Made by a program: the position numbers and the translations under genes. This document shows, one piece after another, positions 27,005 to 35,784 of a stretch of DNA of 64,000 nt. The stretch lies in the NCBI RefSeq assembly GCF_046297595.1, contig NZ_JBKBHT010000002.1, positions 186,001-250,000 on the forward strand, given 5' to 3'. The notes beneath the pieces are model-generated. The model was not told the DNA's origin, searched no databases, and saw only the letters and a list, made by a program, of their open reading frames with translations. The number at the start of each line of letters is the position of its first letter. The stretch's first letter is position 1. Source of the DNA: Ferrovibrio sp046297595. Its GTDB lineage: Bacteria > Pseudomonadota > Alphaproteobacteria > Ferrovibrionales > Ferrovibrionaceae.

Positions 27005-27855
27005 GCGTGGCCAATGACGATCAGATCATCCCGCGCGCCGGCGTGATCGGATGGCCGGTGGCGCATTCGCGGTCGCCGAAGCTGCATGGCTTCTGGCTGA
27101 AACAGCATGGCCTGGTCGGGCGCTACGACAAGCTGCCGGTGCCGCCGGAAGACCTGGCCGCCTTCATCGCCGACCTGCCGAAAGAGCCCGGCTTTCGCGG
27201 CGTGAATGTCACCATCCCGCACAAGATCGCGGTGCTGCCCCTGATGGCGCAGGTGGACGATGCGGCGCGACGCATCGGCGCGGTGAACACCGTGGTGGTG
27301 CAGCCCGATGGCAGCCTGCATGGCAGCAACACCGATGCTTTCGGCTTCATCGAGAATCTGAAAGCGGATGCCCCGGCCGGCTGGAAAGCGGCGAATGGGC
27401 CGGCCGTCGTGCTGGGTGCCGGCGGTGCCGCACGCGCCGTCATCGTCGCGCTGCTGGATGCCGGCGTGACCGAGCTGCGCCTGGCCAACCGCAGCATCGA
27501 AAAAGCCGAGGCGCTGGCGGCCGAATTCGGCAAGGCCATCCTGCCTGTCGCCTGGGACGAGCGCGCACCGGCCCTGGCCGGCGCCAATCTGCTGGTCAAC
27601 ACCACCAGCCTGGGCATGGCGGATCAGCCGCCGCTGGAGATCGCGCTCAACGACCTGCCGCCAGCTGCACTGGTCAACGACATCGTCTATTCGCCGCTGG
27701 TCACCGACCTGCTGGCCAATGCCAAGGCGCGCGGCAATCCGGTTGTGGATGGGCTGGGCATGCTGCTACATCAGGGCCGGCCGGGCTTCGAGGCCTGGTT
27801 TGGCGTCGCGCCGGCGGTGACGCCGGCGCTGCGCGATGCCGTGCTGGCGGATTGA
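27001..27855 (+). CDS. aroE: Shikimate dehydrogenase AroE
   Basis: A 284-residue NADP-dependent enzyme reducing 3-dehydroshikimate to shikimate in aromatic amino-acid synthesis. Visible marks are the shikimate-binding SRSPKLH near the N-terminus, the catalytic Lys in NVTIPHK, the NTDAFGF segment, the nucleotide-binding GAGGAARAVI (about 140-149) and DGLGMLLHQG near the C-terminus. It overlaps maf by 4 bases and is 21 bases upstream of coaE, in the conserved origin-proximal gene run. Confidence 0.95.
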   Translation: MSVANDDQIIPRAGVIGWPVAHSRSPKLHGFWLKQHGLVGRYDKLPVPPEDLAAFIADLPKEPGFRGVNVTIPHKIAVLPLMAQVDDAARRIGAVNTVVVQPDGSLHGSNTDAFGFIENLKADAPAGWKAANGPAVVLGAGGAARAVIVALLDAGVTELRLANRSIEKAEALAAEFGKAILPVAWDERAPALAGANLLVNTTSLGMADQPPLEIALNDLPPAALVNDIVYSPLVTDLLANAKARGNPVVDGLGMLLHQGRPGFEAWFGVAPAVTPALRDAVLAD

Positions 27856-27876
27856 GGCCGCGATGGTGAAGCCACG

Positions 27877-28497
27877 ATGCTGAAAGTTGCTCTCACTGGG
27901 TCCATCGGCATGGGCAAGTCCACCGTGGGCAAGATGATCGCGGCGCGCGGCGTTCCCCTGTTCGATGCCGACGCCACGGTGCATGCGCTCTATGCGCCGG
28001 GCGGCGCGGCGGTGGCGCCGGTGCGCGAGGCCTTCCCGGCAGCGGTGACGGGAGACAGCGTGGATCGCGATGTGCTTTCCCGCCTCGTGCTGGGCAAACC
28101 GGACGAGATCAAAAAACTTGAATCCATCGTGCATCCGCTGGTCGGCATGGAGCGCCAGCGTTTCCTGGCTGAAGCGGAAGCACATGGGGAACCATTCGTG
28201 GTGCTGGATATCCCACTGCTGTTCGAGGGCAAGGGTCGTGCCGGCGTGGATGCCGTGATCGTGGTCAGCGCGCCGGCGGACATGCAGAAAAGCCGCGTGC
28301 TGGCGCGGCCGGGCATGACGGAGGAGAAATTCGCCGCCATACTGGCGCGACAGGTGCCGGACGCGGACAAGCGTGCCGGCGCGGATTATGTGGTCGATAC
28401 CGGCGTGTCGCTGGCCGAAACCGAAGCGCGGGTTGCCGAGGTGCTGGCCGCCCTGCGGCGCCGGGCAGACAGGGAACGGGAGTCGGGCAATGCGTGA
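27877..28497 (+). CDS. coaE: Dephospho-CoA kinase CoaE
   Basis: A 206-residue P-loop kinase that phosphorylates the ribose 3'-OH of dephospho-CoA to complete coenzyme A synthesis. Walker A is GSIGMGKST (about 8-16); DADATVHALY and VLDIPLLFEGK are the family's substrate-binding motifs. The CDS overlaps the dnaQ start by 8 bases, so expression is coupled. Confidence 0.95.
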   Translation: MLKVALTGSIGMGKSTVGKMIAARGVPLFDADATVHALYAPGGAAVAPVREAFPAAVTGDSVDRDVLSRLVLGKPDEIKKLESIVHPLVGMERQRFLAEAEAHGEPFVVLDIPLLFEGKGRAGVDAVIVVSAPADMQKSRVLARPGMTEEKFAAILARQVPDADKRAGADYVVDTGVSLAETEARVAEVLAALRRRADRERESGNA

Positions 28498-29179
28498 AGT
28501 GGTGCTGGATACCGAAACCACCGGCTTCAATCCGCAGGATGGCGACCGCGTGGTGGAAATCGGCTGCATCGAGCTGGTGAACCATGTGCCGACCGGCCGG
28601 CATTACCACGTCTACATCAATCCCGAACGCGCCATGCCGGAAGAAGCCTTCAAGGTGCACGGCATTTCCGACGAGTTCCTGAAGGACAAGCCGCTGTTTG
28701 CCGATGTGGCGCGTCAATTCTGCAACTTTATCGGCGAAGACCCGCTGGTGATACACAACGCGGCCTTCGATATCGGCTTTCTGAATGCCGAGCTGGCGCG
28801 GCTGGAAGGGTTTCCGCATATCGCGATGGAACGCGCCATCGACACGGTGCGGATCGCCCGCGCCAAATTCCCCGGCGCCCAGGCCAGCCTGGACGCGCTG
28901 TGCAAACGCTTCAACATCGACAATTCCGCGCGCACCAAGCATGGTGCGCTGCTCGATGCCGAATTGCTGGCCGAGGTTTATCTCGAACTGATCGGCGGCC
29001 GACAGCAGGGTCTGGGCCTGGCCGGCATGGATGCCGGCGGACAGGCCATGGCCACCACGCCGATGGCGCGGGGTCCGGCCCGCCCGCCGCGACCGCACGA
29101 AGCCAGCGCGGAAGAGCTGGCGGCCCATGCCGCCTTCGTGGCGAAACTCAAAGATCCGCTTTGGCTGAAGGCGGATTGA
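28490..29179 (+). CDS. dnaQ: DNA polymerase III epsilon subunit (proofreading exonuclease)
   Basis: A 229-residue DEDDh exonuclease, the proofreading subunit of the replicative polymerase. Acidic residues of the active site are visible: Asp7 and Glu9 in VLDTETTGF, the Asp in HNAAFDIGFLNAEL, and the His and Asp in RTKHGALLDAELLAEVY. After the nuclease domain (about 180 residues) comes a Gly/Ala/Pro-rich linker and a short C-terminal tail (DPLWLKAD) that would contact the polymerase subunit. The last 32 bases overlap the 3' end of the convergent PAS gene. Confidence 0.95.
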   Translation: MREVVLDTETTGFNPQDGDRVVEIGCIELVNHVPTGRHYHVYINPERAMPEEAFKVHGISDEFLKDKPLFADVARQFCNFIGEDPLVIHNAAFDIGFLNAELARLEGFPHIAMERAIDTVRIARAKFPGAQASLDALCKRFNIDNSARTKHGALLDAELLAEVYLELIGGRQQGLGLAGMDAGGQAMATTPMARGPARPPRPHEASAEELAAHAAFVAKLKDPLWLKAD

Positions 29180-29720
29180 GGTCGCCCGGTACTTCTATGT
29201 CGGCGCAGCAGAAAACCATGTCGACCGTCTCGCCGTCGCTGGACAGCGGCAGCAGCAGGGTGCCCAGCTCGCGCACCGGCTTGATGCCGAACGAACCGGT
29301 TTCCGCGATTGGACCCAGGGTCGGATTGTAGTCGTAGACCAGGCTATGCCGCTCGATGACGATGCGGTAATTCAGCAGGACCTCGTCTTCTTCCTGGCCC
29401 AGATGATGGCCGATGTAGTGGCCGCGCACCGGCTCGCCGGTCGGGTCGTGGCCGCGCACGGCCACCTGCTTGGTGCCGACCAGGCGATAACGCAGGTAAG
29501 GCGGTTCCCGCAGTACTTCGGTCAGCACGATATACGGCAGCAGGTCGGGGATTTCGGTGGGTTCGATGTCGCGCCGCGACGGCATCGGGCGGTCGCCGCG
29601 CTTGGCGACCCAGTATTCCCAGAAGCGCCGGATGCGCGGCGAGCAGATCTTCAGGAAATCGGTTGTCAGCAGCCGGGGATGGGTGGAGGCGGCGATGGCG
29701 TCATCCAGGGAAACGGTCAT
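29148..29720 (-). CDS. PAS domain protein (PAS_5 family), paralogue 1
   Basis: A 190-residue stand-alone PAS protein. The core reads PRIRRFWEYWVAKRGDRPMPSR followed by IEPTEIPDLLPYIVLTEVL and a heterogroup-binding-like LRYRLVGTKQVAVRGHDPTG, the standard order for PAS_5 proteins of Rhodospirillales. There is no attached output domain, so it may act as a sensor subunit or protein-protein adaptor. The ATG at 29720 begins MTVSLDDAIA; the reading frame extends upstream to 30047 only as non-conserved sequence. The stop overlaps the dnaQ 3' end by 32 bases on the opposite strand. Paralogues lie at 32374 and 33023. Confidence 0.75.
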   Translation of the reverse strand: MTVSLDDAIAASTHPRLLTTDFLKICSPRIRRFWEYWVAKRGDRPMPSRRDIEPTEIPDLLPYIVLTEVLREPPYLRYRLVGTKQVAVRGHDPTGEPVRGHYIGHHLGQEEDEVLLNYRIVIERHSLVYDYNPTLGPIAETGSFGIKPVRELGTLLLPLSSDGETVDMVFCCADIEVPGDLNPPSAKADL

Positions 29721-29779
29721 GCCGAACCTCCCGTGCCTCGCTGCCTCTCCCGACTGCGTGACCCTACGCTGGGCAGGCC

Positions 29780-30259
29780 TCAGGCCGTGCCCTGCTGCTC
29801 CGCTTCCAGCTGCTTGCTGCGCTGGTATTGCTGCAGGAAGTCGATCGGGTCTAGCATCAACGGCGGCATGCCGCCGTCGCGGGTGGCATCGGCGACAATG
29901 CGGCGGGCGAACGGGAACAGCAGGCGCGGTGCCTCGACCAGCAGAAGCGGCTCGACATGCTCGGCCGGGATATTGGCCAGGGTGAACAGGCCGGCATAAT
30001 ACAGATCGACCACGAAGGCGGTCTCTTCGCCGTGCTTGGCTTCGCACAGGATGCGCAGGGTCACCTCGAACAGGCTGTCATTGACCCGCTCGGCCTGGGT
30101 GCCGACATTGACCGAGATTTGCGGCGCGCCTTCCATGCTGAAGGTGCGCGGCGCCATCGGATGCTCGAACGACAGATCCTTGGTGTATTGCGCGTTCAGG
30201 CCGAAGCGCGGCGCGGCATCGGGATTGAAGCCGGACGGCGGGTTCGCATAGTCGGTCAT
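29780..30259 (-). CDS. secB: Protein-export chaperone SecB
   Basis: A 159-residue SecB, the tetrameric cytoplasmic chaperone that keeps precursors unfolded and delivers them to SecA. Typical segments are QYTKDLSFEHP near the N-terminus, the beta-sheet core (VTLRILCEAKHGEETAFVVDLYYAGLF), and LLFPFARRIVADATRDGGMPPLMLDPIDF. It is divergent from timA with 225 bases between the starts. The secB-timA-mltA grouping is common near alphaproteobacterial origins. Confidence 0.96.
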   Translation of the reverse strand: MTDYANPPSGFNPDAAPRFGLNAQYTKDLSFEHPMAPRTFSMEGAPQISVNVGTQAERVNDSLFEVTLRILCEAKHGEETAFVVDLYYAGLFTLANIPAEHVEPLLLVEAPRLLFPFARRIVADATRDGGMPPLMLDPIDFLQQYQRSKQLEAEQQGTA

Positions 30260-30484
30260 GGCCAGACAGTCTCTCTGCTCGGAATATGCGCTGTCCCTAG
30301 CATGCTTTGCGCGGTACCGACAAGGCGGGCCCCGGCCGGCACCGTGTCGTGGCGCTTGTAAAAGCGCGATTTATCCCTATTTCCTCTTCGCCGCAGGGAT
30401 GGAACCGGGATGCCTGCGGCCCGGTTCGGCTGGACCGGGGACAGCCCCGGGGGTAAACTTGGTGAAAAGGTAAACAGGCACGCG

Positions 30485-31162
30485 ATGGGCGACGGCGGTT
30501 TCCAGTTTCTCGACATTCTCCTGCTTGGCGCCATCGCCGGCTTCATCGCCCTGCGCCTGCGCGCCGTGCTGGGACAGCGGACCGGCCATGAGCAGCGTCG
30601 CAGACGCCCACCCTTCGCCGGATCTGAGAGCGAAGCCGACAAGGCCGGCACCGAGGATCGTGATGGCGACAATGTTGTCAGCCTGCCGCGCCGCGACATT
30701 CCCGAACAGCCGGTCGACGAGAAGATTGCCCGCATCCGCGCCGTCGATCCGGCTTTCGATGGCGACGAATTCCTGGGCGGCGCCAAGGCCGCCTACGAGA
30801 TGATCGTCACGGCCTTCGCCGCCGGTGACAAGGACAACCTCCGCCCGCTGCTGTCGCGCGAGGTGTTCAACGATTTTGCCGCCGCCATCGACGAACGGGT
30901 CAAACGCGGCGAAACGGTGGAAACCACCTTTGTCGGCCTGCGCGGTGCCGAGATCGTGGAAACCCAGGTGAACAACCGCATCGCCGAGGTGACCATCCGC
31001 TTTGAATCCGAGCTGATCAGCGTCACCAAGGATGCCCAGGGCCACGTCATTTCCGGCCATGCCAACAGCGTGGAACAGGTGACGGATATCTGGACCTTTG
31101 CCCGCGATACCCGCTCGCGCGATCCGAACTGGACGCTGATCGCCACCACCGCCCCGAATTGA
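30485..31162 (+). CDS. timA: Tim44/TimA-type putative adaptor protein
   Basis: A 225-residue protein with an N-terminal membrane anchor (FQFLDILLLGAIAGFIALRLRAVLG region, about residues 5-30), a charged linker, and a C-terminal Tim44-like domain (about 85-225) containing GGAKAAYEMIVTAFAAGD and VTIRFESELISVT. Bacterial TimA resembles mitochondrial Tim44, which tethers the import motor; its bacterial function is not settled. The start at 30485 follows an AAGG-containing segment. Its TGA shares a base with the mltA ATG (TGATG). Confidence 0.88.
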   Translation: MGDGGFQFLDILLLGAIAGFIALRLRAVLGQRTGHEQRRRRPPFAGSESEADKAGTEDRDGDNVVSLPRRDIPEQPVDEKIARIRAVDPAFDGDEFLGGAKAAYEMIVTAFAAGDKDNLRPLLSREVFNDFAAAIDERVKRGETVETTFVGLRGAEIVETQVNNRIAEVTIRFESELISVTKDAQGHVISGHANSVEQVTDIWTFARDTRSRDPNWTLIATTAPN

Positions 31163-32355
31163 TGCGCATTCTCGCCGCCGTGCTGCTGGCCGGACTTGCG
31201 GCCTGCGCGCCGAAACCGCCGCCAGCCCCGCCGCTGGCTTTCCGTCCTGTCACATTCGCCGATCTGCCCGGCTATGCCGCCGACCGTGTCGCCGAGGCTC
31301 TGCCGGCGCTGAGCCGAAGCTGCACTCGCATGGTGGCGCGAGGCACTGCCGCGCTGGACGGCCTCGAGCGGTACGGCACCGGCCAGGACTGGCAGCCTTT
31401 CTGCACTGCCCTGAATGCGCTGAAACCCGGCGACGATGCCGGCCTGCGCCGTCTGGTCGAACGCGAATTGCAGCCGGTGGCCGTGATCGGCGACGGCAAG
31501 CCGGAAGGCCTGTTCACCGGCTATTACGAACCGATGGTGCGCGGCAGCCGCCAGCGCGGCGGGACCTATACCGTGCCGCTCTATCGGCAGCCCGCCGATC
31601 TCGTGCAGGTGGACCTGGGCGAATTCCGCGATGCCCTGAAAGGTCAGCGCATCGCCGGCCGGGTGCGCGATGGTCGGCTGAAGCCCTATGAGGATCGCAC
31701 TGCCATCGAAACCGGCGCGCTGGCGGGAAAGAATCTCGAGCTGGTCTGGCTCGACGATGCCGCCGATGCCTTTTTCCTGCAGGTGCAGGGCTCGGGCCTT
31801 GTGCAGATGCCGGACGGCAAGCAGATGCGGGTCGGTTTCGCCGCGCAGAACGGCCACGGGTACGTGGCGGTGGGCAAGGTGATGATCGAACGCGGCCTGC
31901 TCAGCCGTGAAGAAGTCTCGATGCAGAGCATCCGTGCCTGGCTGCGCGCCAATCCTTCCGCTGCATCGGAACTGCTGCGGCAGAATCCGTCCTATGTCTT
32001 CTTCCGCGAATTGCCGGCGCCGAAGGACGACAGCGACGGCCCGCCAGGTGCCCAAGGCGTGGCCCTGCTGCCGGGACGTAGCCTGGCGGTCGACCGCGGC
32101 CTGCATGCCATGGGCCTGCCGCTCTGGCTGGCGGCGACGCGGCCTTCCGCGCAGCCGCCATATGACGACCTCCCACTGCAACGCCTGATGGTGGCGCAAG
32201 ATACCGGTGGCGCCATCCGCGGCGCGGTGCGCGGCGACGTCTTCTGGGGCCATGGGCCCGAGGCCGAAAGCATTGCCGGCCGCATGAAGCATCCCGGCAA
32301 GATTTGGCTGCTGCTGCCCAGAAATGTGGCCGCGCGGCTGATGGCGCAGAGCTAG
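31162..32355 (+). CDS. mltA: Membrane-bound lytic murein transglycosylase A
   Basis: A 397-residue outer-membrane lipoprotein that cleaves peptidoglycan glycan strands with formation of 1,6-anhydro-muramic acid. The N-terminal signal ends in a lipobox, LLAGLAAC, with Cys at about 14. The MltA domain is seen in the GLFTGYYEPMVRGSR and AFFLQVQGSG blocks, and the 3D domain at the C-terminus, QDTGGAIRGAVRGDVFWGHG, holds the catalytic Asp. It is translationally coupled to timA. In related genomes the smr gene usually follows directly; here about 5.5 kb intervene. Confidence 0.95.
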   Translation: MRILAAVLLAGLAACAPKPPPAPPLAFRPVTFADLPGYAADRVAEALPALSRSCTRMVARGTAALDGLERYGTGQDWQPFCTALNALKPGDDAGLRRLVERELQPVAVIGDGKPEGLFTGYYEPMVRGSRQRGGTYTVPLYRQPADLVQVDLGEFRDALKGQRIAGRVRDGRLKPYEDRTAIETGALAGKNLELVWLDDAADAFFLQVQGSGLVQMPDGKQMRVGFAAQNGHGYVAVGKVMIERGLLSREEVSMQSIRAWLRANPSAASELLRQNPSYVFFRELPAPKDDSDGPPGAQGVALLPGRSLAVDRGLHAMGLPLWLAATRPSAQPPYDDLPLQRLMVAQDTGGAIRGAVRGDVFWGHGPEAESIAGRMKHPGKIWLLLPRNVAARLMAQS

Positions 32356-32373
32356 CCGGGCAAAGCGGTCAGC

Positions 32374-32883
32374 TCAGCCCCATTTGCGGCCCATGATGCT
32401 GAACACGCCGGCGCCGATGATCATGTCGATGGCATTGCCGTCGCTGGCCAGTGGCATCTGGATGCTCTCGAATTCGATCCATTCCTTGCCAAACCACCAG
32501 ACCAGTTTGCCCGCATAACATACCGGACCGCGCCGTTGCCGCACCTGATCGAAGGCGTAGCGAAACAGCGAAGCCTTGCTGCCCATCATCTGCTCGATGG
32601 TCTGTCCGGTATAGCTGCCGTTGTAGATCACGCTCTGCGCCGTGCCGAGCAGGCGCACGCGATAGTCCGGTGCGGCGTTGTCGTCACCTTCCACATCGAT
32701 CAGGAACAGATGCGGCAATAACTGTGGCAGATCGGCCGGATCGATTGAGGCACGACCCGGCAGCCGGCCATCGGGTTCGCATTTCGATCGCCAATAGGCC
32801 AGCAGATTACGCAGCACCAGATCCTGCGGCGCCGGCATTTCCCTAATCCTGGTGCTCTCCGCCGTCGTGTCGTTCATATCCAT
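32374..32883 (-). CDS. PAS domain protein (PAS_5 family), paralogue 2
   Basis: A 169-residue stand-alone PAS protein, with LLAYWRSKCEPDGRLPGRAS followed by IDPADLPQLLPHLFLIDVE and YRVRLLGTAQSVIYNGSYTG. It shares the GRLPGR and LLAYW-SKC signature with the neighbour at 33023, and a WW/WE-type C-terminal strand (VWWFGKEWIEFESIQMPLASDG). No output domain. It converges on mltA, with 18 bases between the stops. The role is unknown; sensing or protein-interaction functions are inferred from the fold only. Confidence 0.75.
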   Translation of the reverse strand: MDMNDTTAESTRIREMPAPQDLVLRNLLAYWRSKCEPDGRLPGRASIDPADLPQLLPHLFLIDVEGDDNAAPDYRVRLLGTAQSVIYNGSYTGQTIEQMMGSKASLFRYAFDQVRQRRGPVCYAGKLVWWFGKEWIEFESIQMPLASDGNAIDMIIGAGVFSIMGRKWG

Positions 32884-33022
32884 TTCCGATTGCTTCGTTC
32901 ATCAGCGCATCGTCAGGTAGCACTTCACTCTAGCGGCATACCATTGTCATAAGGAACGGCGCCGAAAGGCGGAGGTCGTGCGATTTACGCCAAAGGGCCA
33001 ATCAAATTTGAAATGATTTCAA

Positions 33023-33547
33023 TCAGGTCGGCGTCTCGCCGAAATTCTCAAAAGCACCGGCGCCGAAGATGCAGTCGATGGTGGTGCCATCCGTCGCCAG
33101 CGGCGCGTGCAGGCCTTCGAAACGGACCCATTCGCGGTTCTGCCACCATGTGACCTGGCCGCGATTGATCAGATAGCTGCGCTTTTTCACCACGGCGGAG
33201 TAGAGCCGGTTGAACTCGGCCGCCGAATGGGGCGGAAAGATATCGTCGATGATCCGCCCCACCAGCCCGGGGCCATAGACGGCAATATGGGCCTCACCGA
33301 GCAGGCGCACGCGGAATCTGCCATCGGGCAGTGCGTCGATCAGGTAGATATTGGGCAGCATGCCGCGCAGATCGAGCGGATCGATATCGGTCCGGCCCGG
33401 CAGGCGGCCATCGGGGCCGCATTTCGACTGCCAGTAGGCCAGCAGGCGGTGCAGGATGGGCGCATTGGGCAATACGCTGTCTGTGCCGCCGGCTTCGCGG
33501 AATTTCAGGGCGGCGGCGGCTTCCGACGGCAGCTGATTCTCCCCCAT
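33023..33547 (-). CDS. PAS domain protein (PAS_5 family), paralogue 3
   Basis: A 174-residue paralogue of the preceding protein: LLAYWQSKCGPDGRLPGRTD, IDPLDLRGMLPNIYLIDAL and FRVRLLGEAHIAVYG line up one to one, and the C-terminal VTWWQNREWVRFEGLHAPLA corresponds to VWWFGKEWIEFES in paralogue 2. The two are tandem on the same strand, 139 bases apart, indicating a local duplication. The start was set at 33547 by comparing lengths with paralogue 2; the frame is open to 33625 and no start has a strong ribosome site. Confidence 0.7.
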   Translation of the reverse strand: MGENQLPSEAAAALKFREAGGTDSVLPNAPILHRLLAYWQSKCGPDGRLPGRTDIDPLDLRGMLPNIYLIDALPDGRFRVRLLGEAHIAVYGPGLVGRIIDDIFPPHSAAEFNRLYSAVVKKRSYLINRGQVTWWQNREWVRFEGLHAPLATDGTTIDCIFGAGAFENFGETPT

Positions 33548-33657
33548 GACCAGAATCTGGGGCCACGCCATGCTGCCGGCAAGGGCATTCTGCCAACGCG
33601 TTGCCGGGCCATAGGGGCATGCCATAGTCTGGACGGGTCGTTAAAGCCAATAAATCC

Positions 33658-34221
33658 ATGAGCCAGACCAACAACCCCCCTCCCGTGATCGTCCGCCCCT
33701 CCACAGAGGCGGACATTCCTGCCATTGCCGCCATATACAGCCATCACGTACTGCACGGGTTCGGCAGTTTCGAGGAAATACCGCCCGACCAAACCGAGAT
33801 GACGCGCCGGCGGGGCGATATTCTCGCCAAGGGCTTTCCCTACCTGGTGGCCGAGCTGGATGGCCAGACGCTGGGCTATGCCTATGCCAGCCATTACCGC
33901 CCACGTATCGCCTACCGTTTTTCGGTGGAGGATTCGATCTATGTGGCGCCCGATGCGCCGCGCAAGGGCATCGGCCGCGCGCTGCTTTCCAGTCTGATCG
34001 CGCGCTGCACAGGGCTGGGCTACCGTCAGATGGTGGCGGTGATCGGCGATACGCAGAATCTGGGCTCCATCGGTCTGCATGCCGCGCTGGGGTTCCGTGT
34101 GGTCGGCACCCTGCCGTCCATCGGTTTCAAGCATGGCCGCTGGGTCGACAGCGTGTTCATGCAGCGCCCGCTCGGTCCGGGCGACAGCACCCTGCCCAAC
34201 CAGCAGACCAAACCGGACTGA
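33658..34221 (+). CDS. GNAT N-acetyltransferase, phosphinothricin acetyltransferase type
   Basis: A 187-residue GNAT enzyme. The N-terminus VIVRPSTEADIPAIAAIYSHHVLHG, the SVEDSIYVAPDAPRKGIGRALL acetyl-CoA-binding segment (motif A, RKGIGRA) and the SIGLHAALGFRVVGTLPSIGFKHGRWVDSVFMQRPLG-type C-terminus (core LHAALGFR) match the Pat/Bar/MddA group. Members acetylate phosphinothricin or methionine sulfoximine and similar amino-acid analogues; the actual substrate is not known. It is transcribed divergently from the PAS gene and sits 61 bases upstream of lutR. Confidence 0.85.
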   Translation: MSQTNNPPPVIVRPSTEADIPAIAAIYSHHVLHGFGSFEEIPPDQTEMTRRRGDILAKGFPYLVAELDGQTLGYAYASHYRPRIAYRFSVEDSIYVAPDAPRKGIGRALLSSLIARCTGLGYRQMVAVIGDTQNLGSIGLHAALGFRVVGTLPSIGFKHGRWVDSVFMQRPLGPGDSTLPNQQTKPD

Positions 34222-34282
34222 AATAGCGTTTAAATATATTGAAGTAGATAAATAATCCATTTAACTTGTCAGGCAGGTGACT

Positions 34283-34990
34283 ATGACCGCCCTGCCCGAA
34301 ATCCACCTGCCTGCCGCCCCCGGCTCCCGCGTCGATGCCGTGGTCGATGCTGTTTTGCAGCCGATCCTGTCGGGCGACTGGCCGCCACGTCACCGCCTGC
34401 CTTCCGAACATGCCCTGGCGGCGCAGCATGGAGTGAGCCGTGCTGTGATCCGCGAGGCCATCGCACGCCTGAAATCCGACGGTTATGTCGAGACGCGGCA
34501 GGGCAAGGGCGCCTTCGTGGCTGCTGCGCCGGGCGGCAACAGCTTCAAGCTGGCCGAAGAACCGGAAGCCGACCTGCTCGAATTGCGCGCCCTGATTGAG
34601 GCCGATTGCGCAGCCCTGGCCGCCGAGCGCCACACGCTTGCCGACCTGCAGGCCCTGCGCGCCGCCCAGGCCGCGATGCAGCGTGCCATCGACCAGGGTG
34701 GCCTGGGACTGAACGAGGATATCCGCTTCCACGACCTGCTGGCGGCGGCGGCCCATAATCCGGCCCTGCGCCGCTTTGCTGCCTTTGTCGGCCGTCATGC
34801 CCGCGAGGCCATGCAGCTCGCGCGCCTGAGCCGCCTGCGTTACGAAAACCGTCTGGCCGAGATCGATGCCGAGCACGACGCCATCGTGGCCGCCATCGCC
34901 GCCCGCGATCCGGCCGCCGCCCGCGCCGCCGTGCTGCGCCATATTTCCAACGGCCTCAAACGCCTCGGCCTGCCGCCCCGCTTCAACTGA
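34283..34990 (+). CDS. lutR: FadR/GntR-type regulator of lactate utilisation
   Basis: A 235-residue regulator with an N-terminal winged helix (LPSEHALAAQHGVSRAVIREAIARLKSDGYVETRQGKGAFV, recognition helix around SRAVIREAI) and a C-terminal FCD ligand domain whose metal-binding Asp/His residues appear in DIRFHDLL, RHAREAM and EHDAIVAAI. It directly precedes lutABC, so it probably regulates that operon in response to lactate, as LutR/LldR do. The ATG at 34283 was preferred; an in-frame GTG lies 6 bases earlier. An AT-rich 60-base upstream region is the likely promoter. Confidence 0.82.
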   Translation: MTALPEIHLPAAPGSRVDAVVDAVLQPILSGDWPPRHRLPSEHALAAQHGVSRAVIREAIARLKSDGYVETRQGKGAFVAAAPGGNSFKLAEEPEADLLELRALIEADCAALAAERHTLADLQALRAAQAAMQRAIDQGGLGLNEDIRFHDLLAAAAHNPALRRFAAFVGRHAREAMQLARLSRLRYENRLAEIDAEHDAIVAAIAARDPAAARAAVLRHISNGLKRLGLPPRFN

Positions 34991-35012
34991 CGATTTCCCG
35001 GAGACCAGCCCC

Positions 35013-35774
35013 ATGTCGTCCCGCCCCCGCGTTGCGTTATTCGTCACCTGCCTGGTCGACCTGTTCCGGCCCAGCGTCGGCTTCGCCACGATCAAGCTGC
35101 TGGAAGATGCCGGCTGCAGCGTCGAGGTGCCCGAGGCGCAGGTCTGCTGCGGCCAGCCGGCCTATAATTCGGGCGACCGCAAGGATACCGCCGCCATCGC
35201 CAAGCAGGTGATCGCCGCTTTTGAGTCTTATGATTATGTGGTTGCGCCATCGGGCTCCTGCGGCGGCATGATCAGGGATCATTATCCGGCCCTGTTTGCC
35301 GCCGAACCCGAATGGCAAAGTCGCGCCGCTTCACTGTCGGCGAAAACCTTCGAGCTCACATCTTTCCTGGTCGATGTACTGAAGCAGGCCGGCGTGGCGG
35401 CGAAGCTGGATGCGAAGATCACCTATCACGATTCCTGCTCAGGCCTGCGTGAACTGGGCGTGAAGCAGCAGCCACGGCAATTGCTGCAGAGCGTGGAGGG
35501 GCTGGAGCTGGTGGAAATGCAGACGCCGGAAACCTGCTGCGGTTTCGGCGGCACCTTCTGCGTCAAGTACGGCGAGGTTTCCACCGACATCGTCGGCCGC
35601 AAGACCGCCGACATCAATGGCACCGGGGCCGACCTGCTGCTGGCCGGCGACATGGGCTGCCTGCTCAACATGGCCGGCAAGCTGCAGCGTGAAGGCAGCC
35701 GCGTACAGGTGCGCCATGTGGCCGAGGTTCTGGCCGGCATGACCGATACGCCAGCCATTGGCGAGAGCAAGTGA
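35013..35774 (+). CDS. lutA: L-lactate oxidation Fe-S subunit LutA
   Basis: A 253-residue protein with two cysteine-rich CCG-type domains (VCCGQPAYNSGD near 45 and TCCGFGGTFCVKYGEVSTD near 175), as in LutA/LldE and the heterodisulfide reductase B subunit. With LutB and LutC it forms the L-lactate dehydrogenase complex that passes electrons to the respiratory chain. The ATG at 35013 follows GGAGACC. It is 22 bases downstream of lutR and 10 bases upstream of lutB, all on the plus strand. No lactate permease gene lies in the cluster. Confidence 0.92.
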   Translation: MSSRPRVALFVTCLVDLFRPSVGFATIKLLEDAGCSVEVPEAQVCCGQPAYNSGDRKDTAAIAKQVIAAFESYDYVVAPSGSCGGMIRDHYPALFAAEPEWQSRAASLSAKTFELTSFLVDVLKQAGVAAKLDAKITYHDSCSGLRELGVKQQPRQLLQSVEGLELVEMQTPETCCGFGGTFCVKYGEVSTDIVGRKTADINGTGADLLLAGDMGCLLNMAGKLQREGSRVQVRHVAEVLAGMTDTPAIGESK

Positions 35775-35784
35775 GGGCGATGCC

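Noticed and set aside
29771..29792. Inverted repeat GGGCAGGCCT / AGGCC-TGCCC at the secB stop
   Set aside because: The loop would be a single base and no T tract follows, so it was not called a terminator.
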